Shown: positions 25,420 to 36,729, counted from the first letter of the stretch. The stretch: DNA of 64,000 nt from Eledone cirrhosa (GCA_964016885.1 OZ024740.1:2141210-2205209), one strand, 5' to 3'. Program-made: numbers and translations. The notes: generated from the letters alone by a model not told the origin.

Positions 25420-26023
25420 ATTATTTCCAGACGGAAAAAAGCCTTCTTCCTTTTGTCACTAGATTTAATGTTTCATTCTCCAGTTCAACTTAGATTTATT
25501 AAACTACATATTCACTCTGCCAGTTAAAAAAGCAACTAAATCTCCTTCCAGTTATAATATTCTGATTGGTCCCCTTTTTTTTCAATAAACACAAACAATT
25601 ATATTTTCAAATGAAAAATAAATGTGAGAGAGAAAGATTACAGCAAAATTAAGTAATAATAAAATGGAGAAGGGGTAAGGAAGGGTAGATCTGGGTGTAT
25701 GGGAAATTAGAGGACAAGACTATGAAAGCTATAAATGAGAGGAAAAGGAGGGGAAAAGCAAGGACTCTGAGGCCACAGTTGAAAGGGATGGGTGATGGGC
25801 TCTAGGGTTGATTTAAATAACAACACATTAAATTGTGTAGTCATAGGTATTCTCTAAAAGACAGATGACACATATACTACACATACATTGTCTCTAACAG
25901 ATACATTAGCTATGAGGTTAGGCTGTTGAACTACTGCTTACACAGCTAGGCCTAATGATTAAGGGATTCAAGTCACAATTATTATGTTCTCAGTTTTATC
26001 CCACTGTATCGTGGGTCATATAG
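25420..26023. other. No gene or repeat recognised
   Basis: AT-rich sequence with several poly-purine patches (for example GGAAAAGGAGGGG near 25740). I found no exon-like or structured feature I can support. Confidence 0.4.
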
Positions 26024-26251
26024 CTTTGGGTCTGTTGTGTCTTCGGCCCTAGGACTACCTTCCTACTCACCACCATCAGCATGGTGTTGGCTACACACAG
26101 GTGGGAGCCTCACAAGCTGGAATGGTTCTTCCAATACGTTTTCCTCACCATCCTCCAGGGAAACGTCTTCTCTATTCTGTCCACTGGGGCTGCAGGGTGG
26201 CCAGCATGTGGGCGCTCATTTGCTTATGTTAGTGAGAGATGGGGAGAGTGA
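26024..26251 (+). other. Possible exon or pseudo-exon with membrane-segment-like translation
   Basis: From CTT at 26024 (just after a TAG that could act as a splice acceptor) to TGA at 26249 the frame is open for 75 codons. It reads LWVCCVFGP, a hydrophobic run, then EWFFQYVFLTILQGNVFSIL. The spacing of a W..FG motif and an FQY..F...LQG..F motif faintly recalls TM6-TM7 of adhesion-type GPCRs. Base composition is higher in GC than the surroundings. The upstream pyrimidine tract is poor and no partner exon was found. This may be chance or an old pseudogene. Confidence 0.2.
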
Positions 26252-26320
26252 GAGAGATGAAGGTAGTGACTATACCAGCATTGCTAAATATTTTGTAGAG
26301 TGAAATGATTTTAGTATACC

Positions 26321-26846
26321 AACCCTAACTCTAACCACAACCTTCACCCTAACTCCTCCCAACCCTAACTCTAACCACAACCTTCACCCTAACTCCTCCC
26401 AACCCTAACTCTAACCACAACCTTCACCCTAACTCCTCCCAACCCTAACTCTAACCACAACCTTCACCCTAACTCCTCCCAACCCTAACTCTAACCACAA
26501 CCTTCACCCTAACTCCTCCCAACCCTAACTCTAACCACAACCTTCACCCTAACTCCTCCCAACCCTAACTCTAACCACAACCTTCACCCTAACTCCTCCC
26601 AACCCTAACTCTAACCACAACCTTCACCCTAACTCCTCCCAACCCTAACTCTAACCACAACCTTCACCCTAACTCCTCCCAACCCTAACTCTAACCACAA
26701 CCTTCACCCTAACTCCTCCCAACCCTAACTCTAACCACAACCTTCACCCTAACTCCTCCCAACCCTAACTCTAACCACAACCTTCACCCTAACTCCTCCC
26801 AACCCTAACTCTAACCACAACCTTCACCCTAGCTCCTCCCAAGCCT
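26321..26846. repeat. 40-bp minisatellite, 13 homogeneous copies, telomere-like
   Basis: The unit AACCCTAACTCTAACCACAA-CCTTCACCCTAACTCCTCCC is repeated 13 times with essentially no variation until the last copy, where an A-to-G change appears near 26832. Each unit holds AACCCTAAC, one step from the animal telomere repeat CCCTAA. The + strand of the array has no G. The uniformity implies recent expansion or active homogenisation. Confidence 0.97.
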
Positions 26847-27285
26847 AACTTTAATCCTCATGTCTATATATACCCATGTCTTCTATGTGAATCTGGGTAG
26901 ATGAAAACTGTTTAGAAGTTCAACCTGTATCACATACTGTAAGCTGAATCTCTCTTAGAATTCTGTTTTGGGAACATGTCTGTGGAATGCTCAGCCACTT
27001 ACACGTTACTCTCTATTGATAGGAATCAATAGAGATGCATTGGATCCTATTTGTATTCACTACTACATGGTTATTTTACTGCTGTCATTAAATTTGGGGT
27101 TTTTGAGCAAGGTACATAACTCTGCTTGTTTCAGTCTACCTGGCTGACAAAAATAAAAAGTGGGCTCCAATCTTTATGTCACAGTTGAGTGGTTAGTAGT
27201 AGCAGTAGCTGAAGTAAGAGGCATCAATTGTTCCAACAAATTAACCCCTTGTGAAGTGTGAGAAGTAAAAAAAGGACAAAATGAA

Positions 27286-27419
27286 TCTGTATATATATAG
27301 TTATGGATGTTTCTGTGCTGGAAGAAAATGTTCATAATAGAGAGTCCATATATATATATATATCTTTATATATATATATATATATATATATGTAGAGAGA
27401 GAGAGAGAGAGAGAGAGAT
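27286..27419. repeat. (TA)n and (GA)n microsatellites
   Basis: Short TA tracts followed by TGTAGAGAGAGAGA up to 27418. Non-coding simple sequence. Confidence 0.9.
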
Positions 27420-27709
27420 TATGTTTACATGCCATGAGATTCTGAACCTTAGGTTTCATAAATAATTATATCCATTATTTGAATTATTAAACAAAGAAAT
27501 CAAGAACCAACATGTCCTCTAGAGCCATACACAGTCTTGTATTAGACTGGACTTCAAATTTCTCTTTTTTTTATATTCATTTCGTTTTCTTGTTTGTTTG
27601 TTTTTTCAGGGGCAACAACTCTTGTCTAATGTTTTAAGACTTGAACATTCTCTTTGATCAATTATTTGAGTTGATTTATATTTGTCTCTATATATAGAGC
27701 TATAAGAGT

Positions 27710-28081
27710 TGTAGCGGTTGTCTCCCTTGTTTTGATTGGGATCTAGACGGGAAGTAGAACCCTTTCTGCAACTTCCGGTCAGAACCCTATAAAACTAACA
27801 ACTTTAAGCTCCCTAACTCTCTTTTTGCCTTTTCGGCACCAGGTCAAGAGCCTTCTCATTCGGCTCTGCCATTCATTTGGCCAACAGGCGCCTGGCCTTA
27901 GCCAGGCGTCCTCTGCCAGCCGCGTTTGCCTGGCAATCAAAACGGTAACTACTAACTTTGTTTCATTCTAACATCTATCTTTGACATGTCAACTATACTA
28001 TCTACCATTGTTAATTAAATATTCTACACACAAACCATGTCTCGTTTTGTTACATTCATACAACCCAGTAATATCGCTATA
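27710..28081 (+). repeat. 5' LTR
   Basis: It carries a TATAAAA box at 27788-27794, placed as a retroelement promoter would be. Near its 3' side is a GC-rich hairpin-prone block (AGGCGCCTGGCCTTAGCCAG). Confidence 0.93.
27788..27794 (+). promoter_or_regulatory. TATA box of 5' LTR
   Basis: TATAAAA preceded by CCGGTCAGAACCC. It is duplicated at 29548-29554 in the 3' LTR. Confidence 0.6.
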
Positions 28082-28082
28082 T

Positions 28083-28099
28083 TGGTGACCCCGACGTGA
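28083..28099 (+). promoter_or_regulatory. Primer-binding site complementary to tRNA-Trp
   Basis: TGGTGACCCCGACGTGA begins with the TGG that pairs with the tRNA CCA end. Its complement matches the 3' end of animal tRNA-Trp (the acceptor side ending CGGGGTCA-CCA). It lies one base after the 5' LTR, the position expected for minus-strand cDNA priming. Confidence 0.85.
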
Positions 28100-28305
28100 T
28101 ACGAACACGCAGCCGTTCATCGCTATAAGTGGTCACCCCCCCCCCCCAAAAAAAAAAGAAAAAATAGCACATTTGTGAGTAACATTACGAATACACAGCA
28201 AATTTAGCGACAGACTATGAAAATACTCAAGGACACGCACACACGCACATGTGGAATTCGCACAGACAGACTTTTTCTCTCACGCATCAATTAACTGTCG
28301 CATTT

Positions 28306-28432
28306 CACCAATATATATATATGTTTCTCGTTTCTTACAACGAACACTTTCAAAAAAAAAAAAAAAAAAAAAAAAAAACATTTCACGATATATATATATG
28401 TTTCTCGTTTCTTACAACGAACTCTTTCAAAA
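28306..28432. repeat. ~75-bp duplication with poly-A inside the LTR element
   Basis: ATATATATATGTTTCTCGTT followed by TCTTACAACGAAC and an A-rich stretch occurs twice, separated by about 26 As. It accounts for the overlapping short ORFs on both strands here. Confidence 0.85.
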
Positions 28433-28982
28433 CACACAAAAAAAAAAAGAAATTTGATATTCTTTAAAAAACATTTCAACAGGAACATTTATTTTCGATG
28501 AACCATTGCCTTTTTGTTCATCGTTTTCTTCATCGTTCAAGTTTTTTGTTTTTTTCCAAAGTTCACACCAATAATTATGCTGAGTGAAGCCTTTCTTTTT
28601 CATCATTGTCACTTTCAAAATTGCACTATCATTTTCTCGCGCGTTAGAAATATTATTTTTTTCAACCTTGTATTGGCACGTGTAGGCAGCATAAATTCTC
28701 GATTCACAGAGATGTCTCTACTCACAGACAGCCGCACGCCAGAGATAACATTTCTCACCAGGGATTCTTCAGCCTTAAGCTATATTCTTCTATTTTCCGG
28801 TTTATAAATTTACAATGTAAATTTACCGTTGATAACCGCGCATTTATTAAGAATGCTTATTTCTCTGGTCGCTGGCCTCTTGACCCTTCCAGGTCAACGC
28901 ATTCTCAACATCGACCATCAACTTCGGCTGCTATTTCTAGCACTTTGCGCAACTCATTTTTTCTAAAAAAAAATTTTTTACT

Positions 28983-29345
28983 GTGAATTTAAACATCGAA
29001 TACGCTCACTCAGCGAGACAACAGCAGCAGCAACAGCAATATAACAGCAACAGCAATACATCAATACAGCTTCACCAAAGCCAGAGAATTCATTTTTGCA
29101 GCACTCTTCCTGTGAGAAAATCCATTCGGAGGTTGGAAATTTCACGATATACCACAGAACAGAAACCACCTGCATTCATTCTCTGGAACACACTTTCTTT
29201 CCTGCTGTCATGTGATTGCACACCTGTGAACTATATTTTGAACTTTGAGCTCTTCTATTACTTTTACTTTATTACATTGTATCTTTGGGTGATGGATAGA
29301 TGGATGTCCAGTCGTTCTCTGGCCAAGAGCGGTTGGCTACCTTGA
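28983..29345 (+). other. Internal ORF of the LTR element, CAG/CAA-rich start (120 codons)
   Basis: The frame opens with a Gln/Asn/Ser-rich stretch (QQQQQQQYNSNSN) from CAGCAGCAGCAACAGC and then has no recognisable domain. It lies in the right half of the LTR element, where pol would be in an autonomous relative, but no pol motif is present. It may be a gag remnant or non-coding. I favour non-coding. Confidence 0.2.
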
Positions 29346-29454
29346 TATCTATCATTGATTTTTCCAAACATTCTTTTGTCGTAATTTTCATGCCTGTTAC
29401 AACATTCTCGCCAACTTGCTGCATATTTTCATTTCGATTTTTATACACTAAAAT

Positions 29455-29469
29455 TCTGGCGGGAGGTTA
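29455..29469 (+). promoter_or_regulatory. Candidate polypurine tract before the 3' LTR
   Basis: TTCTGGCGGGAGGTTA precedes the LTR start TGTAGCGG. The GGCGGGAGG run is short and interrupted by C, so this is a weak polypurine tract at the expected position. Confidence 0.45.
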
Positions 29470-29841
29470 TGTAGCGGTTGTCTCCCTTGTTTTGATTGGG
29501 ATCTAGACGGGAAGTAGAACCCTTTCTGCAACTTCCGGTCAGAACCCTATAAAACTAACAACTTTAAGCTCCCTAACTCTCTTTTTGCCTTTTCGGCACC
29601 AGGTCAAGAGCCTTCTCATTCGGCTCTGCCATTCATTTGGCCAACAGGCGCCTGGCCTTAGCCAGGCGTCCTCTGCCAGCCGCGTTTGCCTGGCAATCAA
29701 AACGGTAACTACTAACTTTGTTTCATTCTAACATCTATCTTTGACATGTCAAGTATACTATCTACCATTGTTAATTAAATATTCTACACACAAACCATGT
29801 CTCGTTTTGTTACATTCATACAACCCAGTAATATCGCTATA
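29470..29841 (+). repeat. 3' LTR
   Basis: One base different from the 5' LTR and followed by the GAGT target duplication. Confidence 0.93.
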
Positions 29842-29845
29842 GAGT

Positions 29846-30129
29846 TGTCTTTTCTTTGAAAGATCTCTAGTACAACTAGCTGTATGATACATCTTGTTTA
29901 ATATTTAAACATTCTTAATTACTCCTTTGTCATCTCAACCATATACTTGTCTATCTAAATATATACCAATTTTTTAAATAGATGCCTGTCTCATTGATAC
30001 GTAAATGCCATTTTTTTTTCTGATTCCCAGTCAGATAATCTGTCCTTTATATACCCTGCTGTCTTATAAACTAATGTTACCTTGCCATCTTACCTGTCTA
30101 TTTGAATATATACCAGTTTCTCAATATAT
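29846..30129. other. AT-rich spacer, no gene
   Basis: It contains a degenerate pair of CTGTCTATYTRAATATATACC segments about 155 bp apart and nothing I can call as coding. Confidence 0.4.
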
Positions 30130-30215
30130 ATCATCATCATTGTTTAACGTCTATCTTCCACGCTAGTATGGGTTAGACGGGAATTGTCCCACTTGAGGCA
30201 CGATTGATCGGGTGA
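30130..30215 (-). mobile_element. LINE 3'-tail fragment with (GAT)n
   Basis: On the minus strand it ends CTAGCGTGGAAGATAGACGT followed by TAAACAATGATGATGA. This is the 3' terminal block of the LINE at 38.7-41.3 kb. Only the last ~85 bp are present. Confidence 0.8.
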
Positions 30216-30218
30216 CTA

Positions 30219-30359
30219 ATGTTTAATATAGAAATGGCTTCTACAGGACTAGAACTGTTTCATTCAAAAGAAATAATCAGGAAAGCCCAGGGTGTACCCG
30301 ATGATTTCTTTTGAATGAAACAGTTCTAGTCCTGTAGAAGCCATTTCTATATTAAACAT
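30219..30359. repeat. Near-perfect 59-bp hairpin (23-nt loop)
   Basis: Arm 30219-30277 (ATGTTTAATATAGAAATGGC onward) is the reverse complement of 30301-30359 with a single mismatch near the loop. The loop is 30278-30300. No protein is encoded. It could be a minimal foldback element. If transcribed it would form a long dsRNA stem suited to ADAR editing or small-RNA processing. Confidence 0.9.
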
Positions 30360-30462
30360 GATGTTTATACTCTACTAATGTATTGAGTACCTTACCTATT
30401 GTGGTTACGCCTGATTGAACCTGGGGCTCACATATATATGTCTCATGGGTACTTCATTGCTA

Positions 30463-33400
30463 ACAACCACAACCACCACCACAACCACCACCACCACAAC
30501 CACCACCACCACAACCACCACCACCACCGCTACCACATCCACAACCACCACCACCACCACTACCACCACCACAACCACCACCACTACCACCACCACCACT
30601 ACCACATCCACAACCACCACCACCACCACTACCACCACCACAACCACCACCACTACCACCACCACCACTACCACATCCACCACCACCACCACCACTACCA
30701 CAACCACCACCACAACCACCACCACCACCACCACCACCACCACCACCACCACAACCACCACCACCACAACCACCACCACTACCACCACTACCACATCCAC
30801 CACTACCACATCCACCACCACCACCACCACCACCACCACCACCACAGCCACCACCACTACCACCACCACCACTACCACAACCACCACCACCATTATCCAC
30901 AACCACCACTACCACAACCACCACCACCACAGCCACCACCACCACAGCCACCACCACTACCACAACCACCATTATCCACAACCACCACCACTACCACCAC
31001 CACAACCACCACCACTACCACCACCACTACCACCACCACTACCACCACCACCACATCCACAACCACCACCACCACTACCACAACCACCACCACCACAGCC
31101 ACCACCACCACCACTACCACAACCACCACCACCACCACAGCCACCACCACCACAACCACAGCCACGACCACCACATCCACCACCACCACCACCACAACCA
31201 CCACCACCACCACCACAACCACCACCACTACCACCACCACCACTACCACATACACAACCACCACCACTACCACCACCACAACCACCACATCCACAACCAC
31301 AACCACCACCACCACCACATCCACAACCACCACCACTACCACCACCACAACCACCACATCCACAACCACCACCACCACCACCACCACCACAACCACCACC
31401 ACCACCACCACCACCACCACAGCCACCACCACAACCACCACCACCACCACAACCACCACCACCACCACCACCACATCCACAACCGCCACCACTACCACCA
31501 CCACCACCACAACCACCACCACCACCACCACCACCACCACCACAACCACCACCACCACCACAACCACCACCACCACCACAACCACCACCACAACCACCAC
31601 CACAGCCACCACCACAACCACCACCACCACCACAACCACCACCACATCCACAACCACCACCACCACAACCACCACCACCACCACAACCACCACCACCACC
31701 ACCACCACAACCACCACAACCACCACCACCACCACATCCACAACCACCACCACTACCACCACCACCACCACCACATCCACAACCACCACCACCACCACAA
31801 CAACCAACACCACCACAACCACCACCACCACCACCACAGCCACCACCACCACAACCACAGCCACCACCACCACAACCACCACCACCACCACCACCACAAC
31901 CACAACCACCACCACAACCACCACCACAACCACCACCACCACCACAGCCACCACCACAACCACCACAACCACCACCACCACCACCACCACATCCACAACC
32001 AGCACCACCACAACCACCACCACCACCACAACCACCACCACCACAGCCACCACCACAACCACCACCACCACCACCACCACAACCACCACCACCACAACCA
32101 CCACCACCACAACCACCACCACCACCACCACCACATCCACAACCACCACCACCACAACCACCACCACCACCACAACCACCACCACCACCACCACCACAAC
32201 CACCACCACCACAACCACCACCACCACCACCACCACATCCACCACCACCACAACCACAGCCACCACCACCACAGCCACCACCACCACCACCACTACCACC
32301 ACCACTACCACCACCACAACCACCACCACTACCACCACCACTACCACCACCACCACTACCACATCCACAACCACCACCACCACCACCACTACCACAACCA
32401 CCACCACCACAGCCACCACCACCACAGCCACCACCACCACTACCACAACCACCACCACCACCACAGCCACCACCACCACCACAGCCACCACCACCACAAC
32501 CACAGCCACCACCACCACATCCACCACCACCACCACCACAACCACCACCACCACCACCACCACCACTACCACATCCACAACCACCACCACTACCACCACC
32601 ACAACCACCACATCCACAACCACCACCACCACCACCACCTCCACAACCACCACCACTACCACCACCACAACCACCACATCCACAACCACCACCACCACCA
32701 CCACCACCACAACCACCACCACCACCACAACCACCACCACCACAACATCCACAACCACTACCACCACCACAACCACCACATCCACAACCACCACCACCAC
32801 CACCACCACCACAACCACCACCACCACCAGCACCACAACCACCACCACCACCACCACCACAACCACCACCACAACCACCACCACCACCACCACCACAACC
32901 ACCACCACAACCACCACCACCACCACAACCACCACCACAACCACCACCACAACCACCACCACCACAACCACCACCACCACCACAGCCACCACCACAACCA
33001 CCACCACAACCACCACCACCACCACATCCACAACCACCACCACCACAACCACCACCACCACAACCACCACCACAACCACCACCACCACCACAGCCACCAC
33101 CACCACCACCACCACCACCACCACCACCACAACCACCACCAGCACCACCACCACCACCACCACAACCACAACCACCACCACCACCACCACCACAACCACC
33201 ACCACCACAGCCACCACAACCACCACCACCACCACAACCACCACCACCACAGCCACCACCACCACCACAACCACCACCACCACCACCACCACAGCCACCA
33301 CCACCACCACCACCACCACAACCACCACCACCACCACAACCACCACCACCACAGCCACCACCACCACCACAACCACCACCACCACCACATCCACAACCAC

Positions 33401-35385
33401 CACCACAACCACCACCACCACCACCACCACAACCACCACTACTACCACATCCACAACCACCACCACCACCACCACCACAACCACCACCACCACCACAACC
33501 ACCACAACCACCACCACCACAACCACCACCACCACCACATCCACAACCACCACCACCACCACCACCACAACCACCACCACCACCACCACCACAACCACCA
33601 CCACCACAACCACCACCACCACCACATCCACAACCACCACCACCACCACCACCACCACAACCACCACCACCACCACCACCACCACCACAACCACCACCAC
33701 CACAACCACCACCACCACCACAACCACCACCACCACCACAACCACCACCACCACAACCACCACCACCACCACAACCACAACCACCACCACAACCACCACC
33801 ACCACCACAACCACCACCACCACCACATCCACAACCACCACCACCACCAACATCCACCACCACCACAACCACCACCACCACCACAACTACAACCACCACC
33901 ACCACCACCACCAAAACCACCACCACCACCACCACAACCACCACCACAACCACCACCACCACCACATCCACAACCACCACCACCACCACCACAACCACAA
34001 CCACCACCACCACCACCACCACAACCACCACCACCACCACAACCACCACAACCACCACCACCACCACCACCACAACCACCACCACCACCACCACCACAAC
34101 CACCACCACAACCACCACCACCACAACCACCACCACCACCACCACCACCACCACCACAACCACCACCACCACCACCACCACAACCACCACCACCACCACC
34201 ACCACCACAGCCACCACCACAACCACCACCACCACCACCACAGCCACCACCACAACCACCACATCCACCACCACCACCACCACCACCACAACCACCACCA
34301 CCACCACAACCACCACCACCACCACCACCACCACCACAACCACCACCACCACCACCACCACCACAGCCACCACCACAACCACCACCACCACCACCACAGC
34401 CACCACCACAACCACCACATCCACAACCACCACCACCACCACCACCACCACAACCACCACCACCACCACCACAACCACCACCACCACCACCACCACCACA
34501 ACCACCACCACCACCACCACCACAACCACCACCACCACCACCACCACCACAACCACCACCACCACCACCACAGCCACCACCACAACCACCACATCCACAA
34601 CCACCACCACCACCACCACCACCACAACCACCACCACCACCACAACCACCACCACAACCACCACAAAAACCACCACAACCACCACCACCACCACAACCAC
34701 CACCACCACCACCACAGCCACCACCACAACCACCACCACCACCACCACAGCCACCACCACAACCACCACATCCACAACCACCACCACCACCACCACCACC
34801 ACAACCACCACCACCACCACAACCACCACCACAACCACCACCACCACAACCACCACCACAACCACCACCACCACCACAACCACCACCACCACCACCACCA
34901 CCACAACCACCACCACCACCACCACAGCCACCACCACAACCACCACCACCACCACCACCACAGCCACCACCACAACCACCACCACCACCACCACCACCAC
35001 AGCCACCACCACCACAACCACCACCACCACCACAACCACCACCACCACCACCACCACCACAGCCACCACCACAACCACCACCACCACAACCACCACCACC
35101 ACCACCACCACAACCACCACCACCACCACAACCACCACCACCACCACCACCACCACAGCCACCACCACAACCACCACCACAGCCACCACCACAACCACCA
35201 CCACCACCACCACCACAGCCACCACCACAACCACCACCACCACCACCACCACAGCCACCACCACAACCACCACATCCACAACCACCACCACCACCACCAC
35301 CACCACAACCACCACCACCACCACCACCACAGCCACCACCACAACCACCACCTCCACCACCACCACCACAGCCACCACCACCACA
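30463..35385. repeat. 4.9-kb (ACC)n trinucleotide array with CAA/CAG/CAT interruptions
   Basis: The + strand is almost only A and C: ACC/CCA/CAC triplets punctuated by CAA, CAG, CTA and CAT. Neither strand can contain a stop within the pure repeat, so all six frames are open for kilobases (Thr, Pro, His on +; Gly, Trp, Val on -). Phase changes occur at ATTATCC near 30893 and 30972 and at CCAACATCC near 33847, dividing the array into phase blocks. In 34.2-35.3 kb a longer unit containing ACAGCCACCACCACAACCAC then CACATCCACAACC recurs. The minus strand is (GGT)n, which is prone to quadruplex formation. I regard the giant ORFs as non-genes. Confidence 0.96.
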
Positions 35386-35418
35386 ATTGTTTTATGTCTC
35401 AATATCTAGATCTGTACA

Positions 35419-35431
35419 TCTCTCGTTTCAG
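35419..35431 (+). promoter_or_regulatory. Candidate splice acceptor (polypyrimidine tract + CAG)
   Basis: TCTCTCGTTTCAG precedes an open coding segment with a stop 132 bp later. The A/C array ends 46 bp upstream of the exon, so the intron 3' end is built against the array. Confidence 0.6.
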
Positions 35432-35563
35432 CTGAAGGTGTTATGTAGTCACCTTGACAACGGCGGTGACCTAGCAGCTGAAGTGAAGCAGTCAATATTG
35501 AACACCGTCAAAGAATCTGACCAGAAGCGACTGTCTGACAGCTTCAACTCCCCATCTGACTGA
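35432..35563 (+). CDS. Candidate terminal coding exon of an unidentified gene (43 codons + TGA)
   Basis: After the acceptor the exon reads in phase 0. It starts LKVLCSHLDNGGDLAAEVKQ, continues SILNTVKESDQKRL and ends SDSFNSPSD before TGA. Codons are varied, balanced and unlike the surrounding simple sequence. The peptide is an amphipathic, helix-forming segment with charged turns and a Ser-rich polar tail, typical of a protein C-terminus. I do not recognise the protein. The ACC array would lie in its last intron, and the following ~650 bp would be 3' UTR with AATAAA at 36218-36223. No upstream exon of this gene could be identified in the window. It could also be a processed fragment of a gene carried by a repeat, but no poly-A or duplication supports that. 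Confidence 0.55.
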   Translation: MKVLCSHLDNGGDLAAEVKQSILNTVKESDQKRLSDSFNSPSD

Positions 35564-35702
35564 CAAATACGTCAAGCAATTCACCAATACGCCAATCTGA
35601 CAATTCACCAATTCGCCAATCAACCAATCAACAGGCCAGTCAGCCATAAAACATTATCTCATATAAACCATATTTACTTGGTATTTACTGACCACTCAGT
35701 AT

Positions 35703-35955
35703 GATACAGTACACAACACTGACCAGTGATGGCTGTTGGTCACTACTACATTATAATATAACTATCAACACTGACCACTACAGGAGGATACAGTACACAA
35801 CACTGACCAGTGATGGCTGTTGGTCACTACTACATTATAATATAACTATCAACACTGACCACTACAGGAGGATACAGTATACAATACTGACCAGTGGTCA
35901 CTACTACACTATAATACAGCCAGTATACAATATGGTCACTACTAACAATTACAGT
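35703..35955. repeat. 84-bp tandem repeat (~2.5 copies plus decayed units)
   Basis: GATACAGTACACAACACTGA starts at 35703 and 35787, and the variant GATACAGTATACAATACTGA starts at 35871. Decayed ACTGACCAGT units continue to about 36200. It falls in the presumed 3' UTR of the candidate exon. The open frame across it reflects 84 being a multiple of three. Confidence 0.9.
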
Positions 35956-36217
35956 AAGATACAACGCAACACCACTGACCAGTGCTCCCTATTAATTACT
36001 GCAGTATGATATAATGTTTATCACTGACCACTAATCAATTCACCATTGACCAGTATTCACTCAAACATAGCTCTAACCAATAGTAATTACTAATTACTTA
36101 ATTAGTGCAGTATACAGTATACAACCAGTGGTCACTTCAACACTGATTTGACCACTGTCCACTACAAACTAGTGCAATATGATGCAGTATACAACTGGTT
36201 ACTACTGACCATTATAT

Positions 36218-36223
36218 AATAAA
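36218..36223 (+). terminator. Candidate poly(A) signal AATAAA
   Basis: AATAAA about 655 bp after the stop of the candidate exon, in AT-rich sequence. It is a common hexamer, so the assignment is tentative. Confidence 0.35.
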
Positions 36224-36379
36224 TCTAAAAATAACAAGCAAGGGAGACAACCACAACAATATCAACTAATCCAATTTTGGGGAAAAATATAGATAATGCA
36301 GTTAGGAGTAGATGTTGACTTAAAGGCCAACTTGTGACAACAAGTTACATGTTTCAGCCTTGTTAGATCTCATCAGCAA

Positions 36380-36590
36380 ACCATGTTCAATGCTTTCCCC
36401 AGTTGGTGTAATAGACAAGATCTACTCCTAACAGTATTGTCCTTCTTCTTCTTCTTTGCCCATTTATTAATGAGAGGGTCGTGGGGCAGAGTCCTCCAGC
36501 ACCCCTTCCAGCAGGTCCTGTCAGAAGCAACCGTTTCCAATTGAGCTGGCTGGATCCCCAAGTGAGACCAGCCAGGCTCATGGATTATTT
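36380..36590 (-). pseudogene. Non-LTR retrotransposon C-terminal relic
   Basis: The minus-strand translation includes GWSHLGIQPAQLETVASDRT followed by CWKGCWRTLPHDPL. A second, better preserved relic at 47640-47960 has the same order preceded by GRRPRGRP. The pattern (GRPRGRP, then W, L, 'A.DR..W...L..LP') is typical of the extreme C-terminus of RTE-like non-LTR retrotransposons, but from a family distinct from the PHD-finger LINEs here. No reverse transcriptase remains. Confidence 0.5.
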
Positions 36591-36729
36591 TCCAAAAATT
36601 TGGATCACCTAATATTGCTTGTTAATTTCAAACACCTATATTGGGAGTTTTTGTCTCCTAATTACAAGAATAATCCCTATTGACTAAGGTTTTTTTTTTT
36701 ACCTCACAATATTACATAAAGGTAACATA

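Larger units (their letters stand above)
27710..29841 (+). mobile_element. Complete non-autonomous LTR retrotransposon (2.1 kb)
   Basis: Two 372-bp LTRs (27710-28081 and 29470-29841) differ at a single base (C at 27993, G at 29753). They start TGTAGCG and end CGCTATA, an imperfect inverted terminus. A 4-bp target duplication GAGT flanks the element (27706-27709 and 29842-29845). A primer-binding site follows the 5' LTR by one base and a purine run precedes the 3' LTR. The 1.39-kb interior holds no gag, protease, reverse transcriptase or integrase that I can recognise. It has poly-A runs, a ~75-bp internal duplication and a CAG/CAA-rich stretch. The structure fits a TRIM- or LARD-like non-autonomous element mobilised by an autonomous relative elsewhere. 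The near-identical LTRs mean a very recent insertion. Confidence 0.93.

Noticed and set aside
26321..26846. CRISPR array
   Set aside because: Units are contiguous without unique spacers and the DNA is eukaryotic.
30399..35435. 1678-codon poly-His/Thr/Pro ORF and Gly/Trp/Val ORFs on the other strand
   Set aside because: (ACC)n contains no stops on either strand; all frames are open at once and phase breaks change the amino acid, so no selected protein is implied.
35890..35900. Nuclear-receptor-like TGACCAGTGGTCA element
   Set aside because: The half-site orientation is everted and the motif is part of a decaying tandem repeat; no promoter context.
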